From Dysgonomonas sp. ZJ279 (GTDB taxonomy: Bacteria; Bacteroidota; Bacteroidia; Bacteroidales; Dysgonomonadaceae): a stretch of 64,000 nt of DNA. How positions within the stretch are numbered: position 1 is the stretch's first letter; every line of letters starts with the position of its first letter. The position numbers were made by a program, and so were the translations under genes. The DNA lies in NCBI RefSeq assembly GCF_011039205.1, contig NZ_JAAKEL010000002.1, forward strand, positions 124,001-188,000. Reading direction: 5' to 3'. The notes beneath the pieces are model-generated. The model was not told where the DNA came from. It searched no databases and saw nothing but the letters and a program-made list of their open reading frames with translations. Shown here one piece after another: positions 46,671 to 56,390 of the stretch.

Positions 46671-46698
46671 CTTGCCTGTCATATCATAAACAGGCAGG
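46671..46698 (+). promoter_or_regulatory. Hairpin in the sigma/anti-sigma spacer
   Basis: CTTGCCTGT (46671-46679) pairs with ACAGGCAGG (46690-46698) with one G-U pair, forming a 9-bp stem. It ends eight bases before the anti-sigma start codon. An alternative smaller stem (CAAG 46661-46664 with CTTG 46671-46674) excludes it. It may tune anti-sigma translation, or may be partial attenuation. No T-run follows. Confidence 0.4.
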
Positions 46699-46706
46699 AA
46701 AAACTT

Positions 46707-47714
46707 ATGTCGAAAACACGTCGTATTATTAATCTTTTCTTCAATCATAGCTATTCGGATATGGTTAAGAAAAACTTTTTCTATTGGCTCAATGATAGTG
46801 CCTCAGAGAAAGAAAAAGATAATACCTTATTTGAAATATGGGAAAATCTGGACATAAAAGCAGATTCATCGACCGAAGACTCTTTCCGCTGTGTAAAAGA
46901 GAGAATAAAGCAACTAGAAACCCCTCGAAAAAGACATTCACTATTTGGCACATTACGCAAAATTGCAGCTGTGGTACTAATCCCTCTGTTATCATTTGCC
47001 ATATCATATATCTATATTCAGCAAGATACTAAAACTGAAAGCAATTCTGAAAGCAAAGAGATCGAATTTGTAGAGTGTTTCGTCCCGCATGGAGAAATAC
47101 GAACAATTGTTCTACCCGACTCTTCTACTGTTCAGGTGAACTCTGGAAGTGTACTTATATATCCCGAAAAATTCGAAGGAAAAACCCGAAATATATTTCT
47201 GAATGGGGAGGCCTGCTTTTCTGTAACAAAAAATGAAACGATGCCATTCATTGTAAAAACGATGGACATGGATATAAAAGTATTGGGTACTGTATTTGGC
47301 ATATCGTCTTATGCTAATAGTACTTTCTCATCGACCACCCTCGAAAAAGGCAGGGTATCAGTACACTTTAACAATGAAAGAAATAGTGCTGAGTTTCTAC
47401 AACCCAACGAGCAAATTATATACGACAGAATATCGGGGGAAATAGAGAAGAGAACCATCAATACCAAAAATGCTCTGGCGTGGAGAGAGGGTCATCTTAT
47501 ATTCCAAAGCCTTTCTATCAACCAAATTGCAGAATTACTCGAAAGGAAATATGGCATTACCGTATACCTGAATTCGAACAAATACCAAAATGAGAAAATC
47601 ACAGCCAAATTTATACACAGCGAAGATGTAAATGACATTCTCGTGATAATGAAACAGATAATACCAAATTTCAGCTATAAAATAGAAGATAAAAAGAAAG
47701 TATTCATTTACTGA
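46707..47714 (+). CDS. FecR-family anti-sigma factor
   Basis: The 335-residue inner-membrane protein has a cytoplasmic N-terminal sigma-binding part. One transmembrane helix (KIAAVVLIPLLSFAISYIYI) leads to a periplasmic FecR domain (GEIRTIVLPDSSTVQVNSGSVLIYPEKF, FLNGEACFSVTKNETMPFIVKT). The C-terminal DUF4974 domain contains FQSLSINQIAELLERKYGITV. It holds the sigma factor until the STN domain of the SusC partner signals ligand uptake through the FecR domain. Confidence 0.94.
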   Translation: MSKTRRIINLFFNHSYSDMVKKNFFYWLNDSASEKEKDNTLFEIWENLDIKADSSTEDSFRCVKERIKQLETPRKRHSLFGTLRKIAAVVLIPLLSFAISYIYIQQDTKTESNSESKEIEFVECFVPHGEIRTIVLPDSSTVQVNSGSVLIYPEKFEGKTRNIFLNGEACFSVTKNETMPFIVKTMDMDIKVLGTVFGISSYANSTFSSTTLEKGRVSVHFNNERNSAEFLQPNEQIIYDRISGEIEKRTINTKNALAWREGHLIFQSLSINQIAELLERKYGITVYLNSNKYQNEKITAKFIHSEDVNDILVIMKQIIPNFSYKIEDKKKVFIY

Positions 47715-47776
47715 ATAATACCATAAATCGATACAACAATATTATGAAACCATTCACCTAAAATCAATATACGACT

Positions 47777-47839
47777 ATGAAAAAAAGAATCGGAGAAGTA
47801 TTCTTAAGCTTTCTTCTCGGTTCGAAATCACATTGCTAA
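47777..47839 (+). CDS. Possible 20-residue leader ORF before susC
   Basis: In the 179-bp gap between the anti-sigma gene and susC there is a short frame MKKRIGEVFLSFLLGSKSHC with ATG and TAA. A second mini-frame of six codons (MKKVNL, 47877-47897) ends in TGA overlapping the susC ATG by four bases. Either could be a translated leader or chance. There is no family evidence. Confidence 0.2.
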   Translation: MKKRIGEVFLSFLLGSKSHC

Positions 47840-47893
47840 CCTAATGAGAAATAATCACTAATTAATCTAGTATTAAATGAAAAAAGTTAACTT

Positions 47894-50800
47894 ATGAAAA
47901 TAACTAATCACTCATCTTGCAGACACAGGAATTATCTCAAGCAAGTCTGCTTTATCTTAGTTTTTATTTTCGGATTCACCTTCAACGCTAAAGCGCAGAA
48001 TCAGAAAATAACCCTGCCTCAACAAAAGATGACTATTTTATCTGCCTTCGAAGAGGTTGAAAAACAAACAAATCTTACAGTAGCATACAATGAGTCCAGC
48101 ATTGATGTAAAAAAGAGTATTTCGGTTGATGTGAAGAATAAAAGTCTATCCGATGCAATAACCGACATTCTCAAAGGAACCGGAACTACGTACAGAATAC
48201 AGGGTCAACAGATTCTTATTGTATCCGATAATCAACAAGAGAAAAAGAAAATCACAGGCAAGATTACCGATGAAAATGGAGAACCACTTATCGGGGCCAA
48301 TGTTGTTGAAAAAGGAACTACAAATGGAACGATGACAGATGTTGATGGAACATTCACTCTCGAAGTAAAAGATAACAATGCACTTCTGCAGGTTTCTTAT
48401 ATCGGATTTAATTCACAAGATATAAGGGTCGGTTCAAACGCAAATCTGGCTATCAAATTACAGGAAGATTCAAGGACTTTAGACGAGATAATCGTCGTTG
48501 GATATGGTACCCAAAAGAAAGCAACCCTTACGGGGGCTGTTGTTGCAATCGGCAATGCTGATATAGTAACAACTAAAAATGAAAATATTCAAAATATGTT
48601 GACGGGTAAATTACCGGGGCTGCGTGTTGTACAAAAAAGTAGTGAACCCGGAGCCTTCAATAACACTTTCGACATACGTGGTATGGGTTCTCCTTTAGTT
48701 ATTATTGATGGAGTCCCCCGTGAAAATTTTACACGCATGGATGCTAACGACATTGATAATATCTCCATCCTGAAAGATGCCTCAGCTGCTATTTATGGTG
48801 TGCGTGCTGCAAATGGGGTTGTTCTGATAACAACTAAAAAAGGAAAATCAGGATCGATGGATCTTGAATATGCCGGAAACATCGGCTGGCAGAATCCGAC
48901 CGGATCGCCCAGAAGTGTCACCGCAGCAGATTGGATGGTTTTAAGAAACGAAAAACTGATGCACAATGTCAATGGAGGAACAAGCGCTTATACTCAGGAC
49001 GAAATCGAAGCATATCGCAACGGAACAATGATAGGCACAGATTGGTGGGCAGAATGTATGCGCACCGTCGCTCCGCTGACACAACACTCACTAAGTGCAA
49101 CAGGGGGTAACGAACAAGTGCAGTTTTTTATAAGCGGCGGTTATTTGAATCAAGAGTCGTTTTTAAAGAGTAACAGCTTGGATTATAAACGATATAATGT
49201 ACGTTCTAACGTTACTGCTCAAATAAATAAACGCTTTAAGATCGATTTGAACATAACCGGAATAATGGATGAGAAAAACCAGCCGTACGAAAATTCAGAC
49301 TGGATTATTCGTGCATTCCAACGCGCCCCGGCTATACAACCTGTATATGCGAATAACAATCCTGAATATTTAATGTACGGACTTATCGAAGGAGATAACC
49401 CTGTAGCGATGATGGATGGCGATGTTGTTGGTTATAAGAAATTAAACAACAAATGGTTTCAGTCATCCGTAACAGCTTCTTACGATCTGCCTTATATAGA
49501 CGGATTAGTAGCTAAAGCCACATATAGTTTCGATTATCAGATAGCCGATAACCGCCTCTATAAACGTGAGCACAGTCTTTATGAATATGATGATGCAAGT
49601 GATAAGTATAACGCTAAAGGGCGTAATAGTCCGAGTACATTTAGACGAGAATATTTTAGCAAGCAAGCCGACTTGTATCAATTATCATTGAATTATGCTC
49701 GTACGTTCAATAAATCTCATAACGTAAGTGCACTTGCATTGATTGAAGGCTCTAAAAAAAAGGGTGATAACTTTTTTGCTCAACGCGAACTGGCATTAGG
49801 TCTGGATCAGCTATTTGCTGGTAACAGTAAGAATCAACAAGGTAGTATGAGTACCACTTACGATCCTACTGGAACCAAAAATTTGTACGAAACGGCCAAT
49901 CTAGGTATAGTCGGTAGGGTCGGATATGACTTCGAATCGAAATACCTTGCAGAATTCAGCTTCCGTCAAGATGGTTCTTCCGTATTCGCTAGTGACCGTC
50001 GTTGGGGATTTTTCCCATCAGCATCTCTAGGTTGGAGAATTTCTGAAGAAAATTTCTGGAAAAATTCACCTCTGGCAATTGTAAACAATCTGAAACTTCG
50101 TGGTTCTTACGGTAAAATGGGAGACGACACAGCCTCCATGTATCAATTTGTGAATGGTTACACATATCCTGCTTCAGGAAACGCTAACCAATTACCGGGA
50201 GGATATGTCTTCGACGGAGTATTTGTAAATTCGGCAGCCAGTAAGGGTATCACCAATCCTAATATTACATGGTATATAGCTAAAACATTAAATCTGGGTG
50301 TCGATGCTGATATATGGAATGGTCTTTTAGGTATTTCGTTCGACTATTTTACCCGCAACAGAACGGGCTTATTGGTAAAAAGAGATCTTAGCTTACCGAG
50401 TGTAGTAGGAGCAGAATTACCATTAGAGAACTTAAATGGTGATTTCACACAAGGTATAGAATTAGAGTTGAGCCATAAAAACAAAATTGGCGATTTTAAT
50501 TATCAGACAAGAGGTATTTTTTCATTTACCCGCATCAAAAGAACTCATGATGAACGTGCTAAAGCCGGAAACTCTTACGAAAACTGGAGAAATAATAACA
50601 ATGAACGCTATGTAAATATACATTGGGGATATGACGAAGGCGGGCGTTTCAACTCTTACCAGCAAATAGCTAATAGTGATGTGTATTATGGAAGAGGGAC
50701 ATTACCGGGCGACTATATCTACCTGGATTGGAATGGCGATGGAAGAATAAACGATCTTGATGTTCAGCCAATAGCTTACGAAGACAGTAAAACTCCATTT

Positions 50801-51295
50801 ATCAACTTTAGTTTCATTATGGATGCCTCATGGAGAAGATTCGATTTCAACATGCTATGGCAAGGCTCGGCTATGACCAGCGTTAAATATATAGAGCAAC
50901 TGCGTGAACCGATGTGGGGTAACGACAATTCGAATGCATTAGAATTCTTTATGGACAGATGGCATCCTACTGACCCCAAAGCAGATCCATACGATCACAC
51001 AACTACATGGGTGTCGGGAAAATATGCATATACAGGTAGTAATCCTGATGAAAACTCGAAGTTCAACATGCATAATGCCAGCTATATACGCTTAAAAAGT
51101 TTAGAGTTAGGCTATACACTTCCTACAAACCTTACGATGAAAGCCGGAATTAAAAATGCACGGGTATATGTAAACGGTTATAATATAGTAACTCTCAAAA
51201 GTGTAGAATTAGATCCCGAGCATCCTAACGATAGTTATGGTAACTTATATCCACTTAACAGAACGTTTTCGGTTGGTGTAAATGTTAAATTTTAA
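47894..51295 (+). CDS. SusC/RagA TonB-dependent transporter with STN signalling domain
   Basis: The 1133-residue protein begins with a signal peptide (VCFILVFIFGFTFNAKAQ). Next come an STN domain (KITLPQQKMTILSAFEEVEKQTNLTVAYNESSID), a carboxypeptidase-regulatory domain (GKITDENGEPLIGANVVEKGT) and the plug (LTGKLPGLRVVQKSSEPG, SPLVIIDGVPR, LKDASAAIYGVRAANGVVLITTKKG). The barrel follows, ending RTFSVGVNVKF. The STN domain contacts the FecR anti-sigma factor, so this transporter both imports the glycan and triggers its own expression. SusD follows 14 bp later. Confidence 0.96.
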   Translation: MKITNHSSCRHRNYLKQVCFILVFIFGFTFNAKAQNQKITLPQQKMTILSAFEEVEKQTNLTVAYNESSIDVKKSISVDVKNKSLSDAITDILKGTGTTYRIQGQQILIVSDNQQEKKKITGKITDENGEPLIGANVVEKGTTNGTMTDVDGTFTLEVKDNNALLQVSYIGFNSQDIRVGSNANLAIKLQEDSRTLDEIIVVGYGTQKKATLTGAVVAIGNADIVTTKNENIQNMLTGKLPGLRVVQKSSEPGAFNNTFDIRGMGSPLVIIDGVPRENFTRMDANDIDNISILKDASAAIYGVRAANGVVLITTKKGKSGSMDLEYAGNIGWQNPTGSPRSVTAADWMVLRNEKLMHNVNGGTSAYTQDEIEAYRNGTMIGTDWWAECMRTVAPLTQHSLSATGGNEQVQFFISGGYLNQESFLKSNSLDYKRYNVRSNVTAQINKRFKIDLNITGIMDEKNQPYENSDWIIRAFQRAPAIQPVYANNNPEYLMYGLIEGDNPVAMMDGDVVGYKKLNNKWFQSSVTASYDLPYIDGLVAKATYSFDYQIADNRLYKREHSLYEYDDASDKYNAKGRNSPSTFRREYFSKQADLYQLSLNYARTFNKSHNVSALALIEGSKKKGDNFFAQRELALGLDQLFAGNSKNQQGSMSTTYDPTGTKNLYETANLGIVGRVGYDFESKYLAEFSFRQDGSSVFASDRRWGFFPSASLGWRISEENFWKNSPLAIVNNLKLRGSYGKMGDDTASMYQFVNGYTYPASGNANQLPGGYVFDGVFVNSAASKGITNPNITWYIAKTLNLGVDADIWNGLLGISFDYFTRNRTGLLVKRDLSLPSVVGAELPLENLNGDFTQGIELELSHKNKIGDFNYQTRGIFSFTRIKRTHDERAKAGNSYENWRNNNNERYVNIHWGYDEGGRFNSYQQIANSDVYYGRGTLPGDYIYLDWNGDGRINDLDVQPIAYEDSKTPFINFSFIMDASWRRFDFNMLWQGSAMTSVKYIEQLREPMWGNDNSNALEFFMDRWHPTDPKADPYDHTTTWVSGKYAYTGSNPDENSKFNMHNASYIRLKSLELGYTLPTNLTMKAGIKNARVYVNGYNIVTLKSVELDPEHPNDSYGNLYPLNRTFSVGVNVKF

Positions 51296-51309
51296 ATGAA
51301 TCTAAGATT

Positions 51310-53229
51310 ATGAAAATATCAAAATTTATTTTATTGCTTGCATTAATATGTGGTGCTCCGGCCTGTACAGACCTGGACATTCCACCTATGAATGTTGTAC
51401 AAGATAAAGATATCTTTGCGAACGAAAATGGTATTAAAAGCTATCTTGCCCGTGTGTATGGACAGATGCCTATAGAAGACTTTCGCTATTGCCCCGAACG
51501 GAGATTCAATCACTTTTGGATAATAAATCCGTTCCCCGCAATAACAGGTGAGGCCTTAAGCCGTGATCAGACATCAGCCCGTTCCGAAGAGGGTTATTGG
51601 GGCGATGCTTACAAGCTGATACGGGATATCAATTATTTTATCGAAACCTTACCTACATACGCATCCAACTTCTCGGAAGATCAAGTAAACACATGGACCG
51701 GCGAAGCTTATTTTGTAAGGGGAGCTACTTATTTTGCCCTAGCAAAACGCTATGGCGGAGTGCCTCTTGTCGACAATATATTGAAGTATCCGGAGCAAAG
51801 CATCGAAGAACTTCAGGTTCCTCGTTCTTCGGAAGAAGCAACATACAATAAGATTGCAGAAGACTTCGATAAAGCATATTCAATTCTACCTGAAACAAAT
51901 CAGGTTGGTCGCGCTAACAAATATGCAGCAGCAGGTTTTAAATCGAGAGCAATGCTTTTTGCGGGTTCTATTGCAAAATATAATCAGGTTAGCCTGTTCG
52001 ATAAGAGCAACAACCGTTTATGCGGTATACCAGCCGATAAAGCAGCCGACTATTTTAAATTAAGTTACGATGCAGCTAAATTAGTAGAAGGACATTATTC
52101 TTTGTACAAGGATAGCTGGAAAGCTGATGACAAAGAAGCCCAATATCAGAATTACACCGAATTATTTTTCTCTGCCAAAAGTCAGGAGAATATTTTTGTC
52201 AGACAATATGTTTATCCTGAATCGGTGCATGGATATGATGTTTACAATATTCCTTATCAATATATGGTAGGCGGATATTCATCGGAAGTGAATCCGACAC
52301 TCGAGTTTGTTGAAATGTTTGATGGTCTGCCTAAAAAAGCAGATGGTAAGATCGATGTATATGATACAAATGGCAAATATAAGATGTACGACAAACAAAT
52401 GGATTTCTTTGCCAATGCTGAACCACGCTTAAGAGCAACTGTTATCTTTCCGGGCGATGTGTTCAAAGATCAGACTGTTGAAATCTGGCGTGGAATCTAT
52501 ATAGGTGAAGTAAATGGTGGAATAGCTCCTCTGCTTTCTCCCGGAACAAAAGATCGCTATGAAAACACATCGAGCAAGAGTCTGCTTGTTACATCTGCGA
52601 CTCCCGAAACACAAGTTGTAAGAACATTGCCGAACGGCAAACAAATGAATGCAGCAGGAAGAAGCGGATGCTTTTATAGTCACACAGTGCAAGCACTTTC
52701 CGGCTTCTCGATCCGTAAATGGATGAATCCGTCTATGCCTGCTGCACAGGTAGTAGAAAACAGATCGGATCAGACATGGATAGAATTACGTTATGCCGAA
52801 ATATTACTAAACCGTGCAGAAGCTGCTTACGAATTATATCTGGCAGGGAAAGGTGACGCAGATTATCAAGGTGATGCTTATAAATGTATCAATGACATAA
52901 GAGAAAGAGCCGGAGCCGATATGCTGACAAGTAAAACTGCATTGAATTCTATTGATATCGTGCGCAAAGAAAGAAGAAAAGAACTCGGATTTGAAAATAA
53001 AATCTGGTGGGATTTGAAACGCTGGAGATTGCTCGACAAGGAACAAAACGCAACTACCTATCGAATTTTGATGTCATTTTATGCAGAAAATAATGGAAAA
53101 TGGTTCTTTGACGATCGTTACGATGAATTGAATAGTGTTTATAACTGGGATTCCAGATGGTATTATCAAAAAATATCGGATGGTGAAATTACGAAGAGTC
53201 CTAATATAGTACAGAATTCTGGCTATTAA
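51310..53229 (+). CDS. SusD/RagB family surface glycan-binding lipoprotein
   Basis: The 639-residue lipoprotein (lipobox APAC, Cys19) has the SusD N-terminal region (AYKLIRDINYFIETLP, WTGEAYFVRGATYFALAKRYGGVPLVDNI). The C-terminal RagB part includes YAEILLNRAEAAYELYLAG, RERAGADMLTS and RKERRKELGFENKIWWDLKRWRLL. It caps the SusC channel and captures oligosaccharides. Given the GH92 gene downstream, the ligand is probably a mannose-containing glycan. Confidence 0.95.
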   Translation: MKISKFILLLALICGAPACTDLDIPPMNVVQDKDIFANENGIKSYLARVYGQMPIEDFRYCPERRFNHFWIINPFPAITGEALSRDQTSARSEEGYWGDAYKLIRDINYFIETLPTYASNFSEDQVNTWTGEAYFVRGATYFALAKRYGGVPLVDNILKYPEQSIEELQVPRSSEEATYNKIAEDFDKAYSILPETNQVGRANKYAAAGFKSRAMLFAGSIAKYNQVSLFDKSNNRLCGIPADKAADYFKLSYDAAKLVEGHYSLYKDSWKADDKEAQYQNYTELFFSAKSQENIFVRQYVYPESVHGYDVYNIPYQYMVGGYSSEVNPTLEFVEMFDGLPKKADGKIDVYDTNGKYKMYDKQMDFFANAEPRLRATVIFPGDVFKDQTVEIWRGIYIGEVNGGIAPLLSPGTKDRYENTSSKSLLVTSATPETQVVRTLPNGKQMNAAGRSGCFYSHTVQALSGFSIRKWMNPSMPAAQVVENRSDQTWIELRYAEILLNRAEAAYELYLAGKGDADYQGDAYKCINDIRERAGADMLTSKTALNSIDIVRKERRKELGFENKIWWDLKRWRLLDKEQNATTYRILMSFYAENNGKWFFDDRYDELNSVYNWDSRWYYQKISDGEITKSPNIVQNSGY

Positions 53230-53311
53230 GTAAAGTGAAATATTTATGGCTGCATTTTACAATCAAGACATGTTTTGTATAGGCAGTTTAACAGATAAAA
53301 AGCACAATAAA

Positions 53312-54076
53312 ATGAAAAAAATACTATATTATTTATCTTGTTGTATCCTGCTGTTCGCCGGTTACTCGTGTAGTACTGATATCGATAATTATGACGAACC
53401 GCAAGAAACATTGAAAGGGGAGGTTATCGACAAGAATACGATGAAACCAATGCAAACAGAAGTTAGTGACGCAGGTATTAGGCTAAAACTAATGGAATAT
53501 AGTTGGAGTGATAACCCTACGCCTTACTATTTCTATTGTAAACAAGACGGAACCTTCAATAATACGAAAATTTTCAAAGGAACTTACAATGTTGTTCCAC
53601 AAGGGGCTTTCGTGCCACTGGTGCAAAAAGATGATGAGGGTAATACGATACTGGACGAAAGTCGCACGTTAGAAATCAAAGGATCTGTCGATCTGAAATT
53701 TGAAGTAGAGCCATTCCTGAATATCGAATGGGTTGGTGAACCGGTTGTTAACTCGAATGGCAGTATTACCATTCAGGTCAAAGTAACCAGAGGGACTGCA
53801 AATGCAAAATATCATCAGAATGTATCGGACATTGTTCTTTTCATCAATTCATCGAGCCCTTACGTTGGAGACAACAACTACGACAACCGCTATATAACAA
53901 AATTAAGCGGCGACGATGCTAACAATTCTCTTGGAAAAACAATAACACTTACAACCACAGGTGAGTTTTCTAAAGCGAGGACTTATTATGTAAGAGTAGG
54001 TGCCCGTATCGATTATAATGTAGAAGGATCGAAACGTTATAACTATAACGAACCCAAGACTGTACCGATCCCTTAA
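53312..54076 (+). CDS. DUF3823 lipoprotein of the PUL
   Basis: A 254-residue product starting at the ATG at 53312 has a lipobox (GYSC, Cys20). The body is beta-rich with DNYDEPQETLKGEVIDKNTMKPMQTE near the start, resembling the DUF3823 family that follows SusD in many host-glycan loci. The in-frame start 66 bases upstream would bury the signal peptide, so it was not used. It is probably a surface glycan-binding or scaffold protein; function is inferred from position. Confidence 0.8.
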   Translation: MKKILYYLSCCILLFAGYSCSTDIDNYDEPQETLKGEVIDKNTMKPMQTEVSDAGIRLKLMEYSWSDNPTPYYFYCKQDGTFNNTKIFKGTYNVVPQGAFVPLVQKDDEGNTILDESRTLEIKGSVDLKFEVEPFLNIEWVGEPVVNSNGSITIQVKVTRGTANAKYHQNVSDIVLFINSSSPYVGDNNYDNRYITKLSGDDANNSLGKTITLTTTGEFSKARTYYVRVGARIDYNVEGSKRYNYNEPKTVPIP

Positions 54077-54098
54077 ATGTGAGTTTTAGTTAAAATAG

Positions 54099-54130
54099 AA
54101 AGGCTCCTTAACACTGGAGGAGCCTTTTTT
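54099..54130 (+). terminator. Intrinsic terminator inside the PUL
   Basis: A 10-bp stem (AAAGGCTCCT / AGGAGCCTTT) with a 9-base loop ends in six T. It lies 23 bp after the DUF3823 stop and 47 bp before the next gene on the same strand. It should reduce or stop transcription from the SusCD part into the enzyme genes. Confidence 0.88.
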
Positions 54131-54176
54131 ATTATCTTGGCGTTCGATACGCTTAAACCTTAAAATCTTATTATCA

Positions 54177-56384
54177 ATGAAGAAAATAGCTAATTGCACT
54201 ATTGCATGCTTACTTCTTGGGCTGGTTATCCTACCGGGATGTAACAACCAAAAGCCCGAAGCCAAAGTCGATGTTACCAATCTGGAAAAGACAGCCTTTC
54301 AAACAGCAGGTCCGTGGAAACCCGTAACCGATGTCAGAGCCGATGTCGCCATTGTATATGGTGCAGGAGACAGAAAAGATATGACCTTTGAGCAGCGTGT
54401 ACAATCCTGGCGCGACAGAGGTTATACAACACACTTCATGACAGGTATAGCCTGGGGCGAATATCAAGACTATTTTACCGGAAAATGGGATGGTAAAATG
54501 CATCTCGATGAAGGACAGGTGGAACAAGATGGTGATACCATCTGGCATGGACACATGGTTCCATACATTGTCCCTACCGAAAATTTCTTGAAATATATGA
54601 AAGAGAAACACGTAAAACGTGTAATAGATGCCGGTATCGATGCTATATATATGGAAGAGCCCGAGTTTTGGGCAAGGGCAGGATATAGCGAAGCATTTAA
54701 AAGAGAATGGAAGAAATTTTATGGATTCGACTGGAGACCTCAGCATGAATCGCCCGAAAATACATATCTCGCAAATAAATTAAAATATCATTTGTATTAC
54801 AATGCATTGAATGAAGTATTTACTTATGCTAAAGAGTACGGAAAAAGCAAAGGAATGGATGTTCGCTGCTATATCCCGACTCACTCGTTAGTAAACTACT
54901 CTCAGTGGCAGATAGTTAGTCCCGAAGCCAGCTTAGCATCCCTACCTTGTGTAGATGGATATATTGGTCAAGTGTGGACAGGTACTTCACGTGAACCGAC
55001 CTATTTCAACGGAAAAGCAAAAGAACGTGTATTTGAAACAGCATTTCTCGAATACGGTTCAATGGAATCTATGACAGCCCCTACGGGACGCAAGATATTC
55101 TTTTTGACCGATCCTATTGAAGATTGGCCTCGCGATTGGGTAGACTATAAAAAGAATTATCAGGCGACATTTACAGCCCAATTATTATATCCTCAGATTG
55201 CCGATTATGAAGTGATGCCTTGGCCCGATCGCATCTATGAAGGTCTGTATAGGGTGAGTGCAAACAGCGAAGAAAAAGCAAATATACCTCGCCATTATTC
55301 TACTCAAATGCAGGTTATGATTAATACACTGAATCATATGCCATTATCCGATAACAAAGTAAGCGGTTCGGAAGGTATTAGTGTCTTAATGGGTAATTCT
55401 CTTATGTTTCAGCGATTCCCTACTCATAAAGGATATGAGGATCCTCAACTATCTAATTTCTATGGCCAGGCATTGCCTTTCCTCAAACGAGGTATTCCCG
55501 TGAAGATTGTACATGTAGAGAATGTATCCTATATCGAAACATTGAAAGATACGAAAGTCTTATTAATGACATACTCTAATATGAAACCTCTTTCGCCCGA
55601 TGCGCATGATTATTTGGCCGACTGGGTTAAAGGAGGTGGTGTACTTGTTTATAGTGGGCGCGACAATGATCCATTCCAGACAGTACAGGAATGGTGGAAT
55701 ACGGAGGATAAGAAATACGCTGTTGCATCCGATCACCTGTTTGAAAAAATGGGCATAAGCAATTCTCCTAAAGAAGGTGAATATACCTATGGAAAAGGAA
55801 CGGTATATATATTACGCCAAGACCCTAAAGAATTTGTATTATCACCGAATAAAGACGCAGCACTGGTCGATGTTGTAAAACGTATGTATGAGCAAAAAGC
55901 CAAAGCCGGCACATTGGAGTTCAAAAATAATCTTTATCTCGAAAGAGGGCCTTACGACCTGATTGCGGTAATGGACGAAAGTGTGAGCAACAATCCATAT
56001 ACTGCAAAAGGTATGTTTATAGACTTGTTCGATCCTCAATTGCCTATATTGACCGAAAAGATAATACTACCCGGCGAGCAGGCATACCTTTTCAATATCA
56101 ATCGTGTACCCGATAAGAGCAAGCCGCAGGTATTAGCCGCTGCAAGCCGTGTGTATGAAGAAAAAGTCGGGAAGAAAGATTACTCTTTTGTTTCCAAAAG
56201 TCCACTGAATACAACTAATGTTATGCGTATATTATTACCTTCTGCTCCATCGGCTTGTACAATGACCGACAAGCAGGGAACGGAGCTTAAGGATACCAAA
56301 TGGACTTGGGACGAAAAAAGTAAAACATGCTTACTTACATTCGAAAACGACCCTGATGGTACAAATATTTCACTTAAATGGTAA
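54177..56384 (+). CDS. Uncharacterised lipoprotein, GH42-like layout
   Basis: The 735-residue lipoprotein (lipobox LPGC, Cys22) matches no family that could be named with confidence. The first 350 residues look like a TIM barrel, with a candidate catalytic segment DAIYMEEPEFWARAGY (Glu160, Glu161, Glu163) and a second acidic stretch FFLTDPIEDWPRDW. Residues of about 400-510 resemble the flavodoxin-like trimerisation domain of GH42 beta-galactosidases (RGIPVKIVHVENV..., LKDTKVLLMTYSNMKPLSPDAHDYLADWVKGGGVLVYSG). A beta-rich C-terminus ends the protein. It lies seven bases before the GH92 gene, so it probably acts on the same glycan. Confidence 0.65.
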   Translation: MKKIANCTIACLLLGLVILPGCNNQKPEAKVDVTNLEKTAFQTAGPWKPVTDVRADVAIVYGAGDRKDMTFEQRVQSWRDRGYTTHFMTGIAWGEYQDYFTGKWDGKMHLDEGQVEQDGDTIWHGHMVPYIVPTENFLKYMKEKHVKRVIDAGIDAIYMEEPEFWARAGYSEAFKREWKKFYGFDWRPQHESPENTYLANKLKYHLYYNALNEVFTYAKEYGKSKGMDVRCYIPTHSLVNYSQWQIVSPEASLASLPCVDGYIGQVWTGTSREPTYFNGKAKERVFETAFLEYGSMESMTAPTGRKIFFLTDPIEDWPRDWVDYKKNYQATFTAQLLYPQIADYEVMPWPDRIYEGLYRVSANSEEKANIPRHYSTQMQVMINTLNHMPLSDNKVSGSEGISVLMGNSLMFQRFPTHKGYEDPQLSNFYGQALPFLKRGIPVKIVHVENVSYIETLKDTKVLLMTYSNMKPLSPDAHDYLADWVKGGGVLVYSGRDNDPFQTVQEWWNTEDKKYAVASDHLFEKMGISNSPKEGEYTYGKGTVYILRQDPKEFVLSPNKDAALVDVVKRMYEQKAKAGTLEFKNNLYLERGPYDLIAVMDESVSNNPYTAKGMFIDLFDPQLPILTEKIILPGEQAYLFNINRVPDKSKPQVLAAASRVYEEKVGKKDYSFVSKSPLNTTNVMRILLPSAPSACTMTDKQGTELKDTKWTWDEKSKTCLLTFENDPDGTNISLKW

Positions 56385-56390
56385 TCGGTG

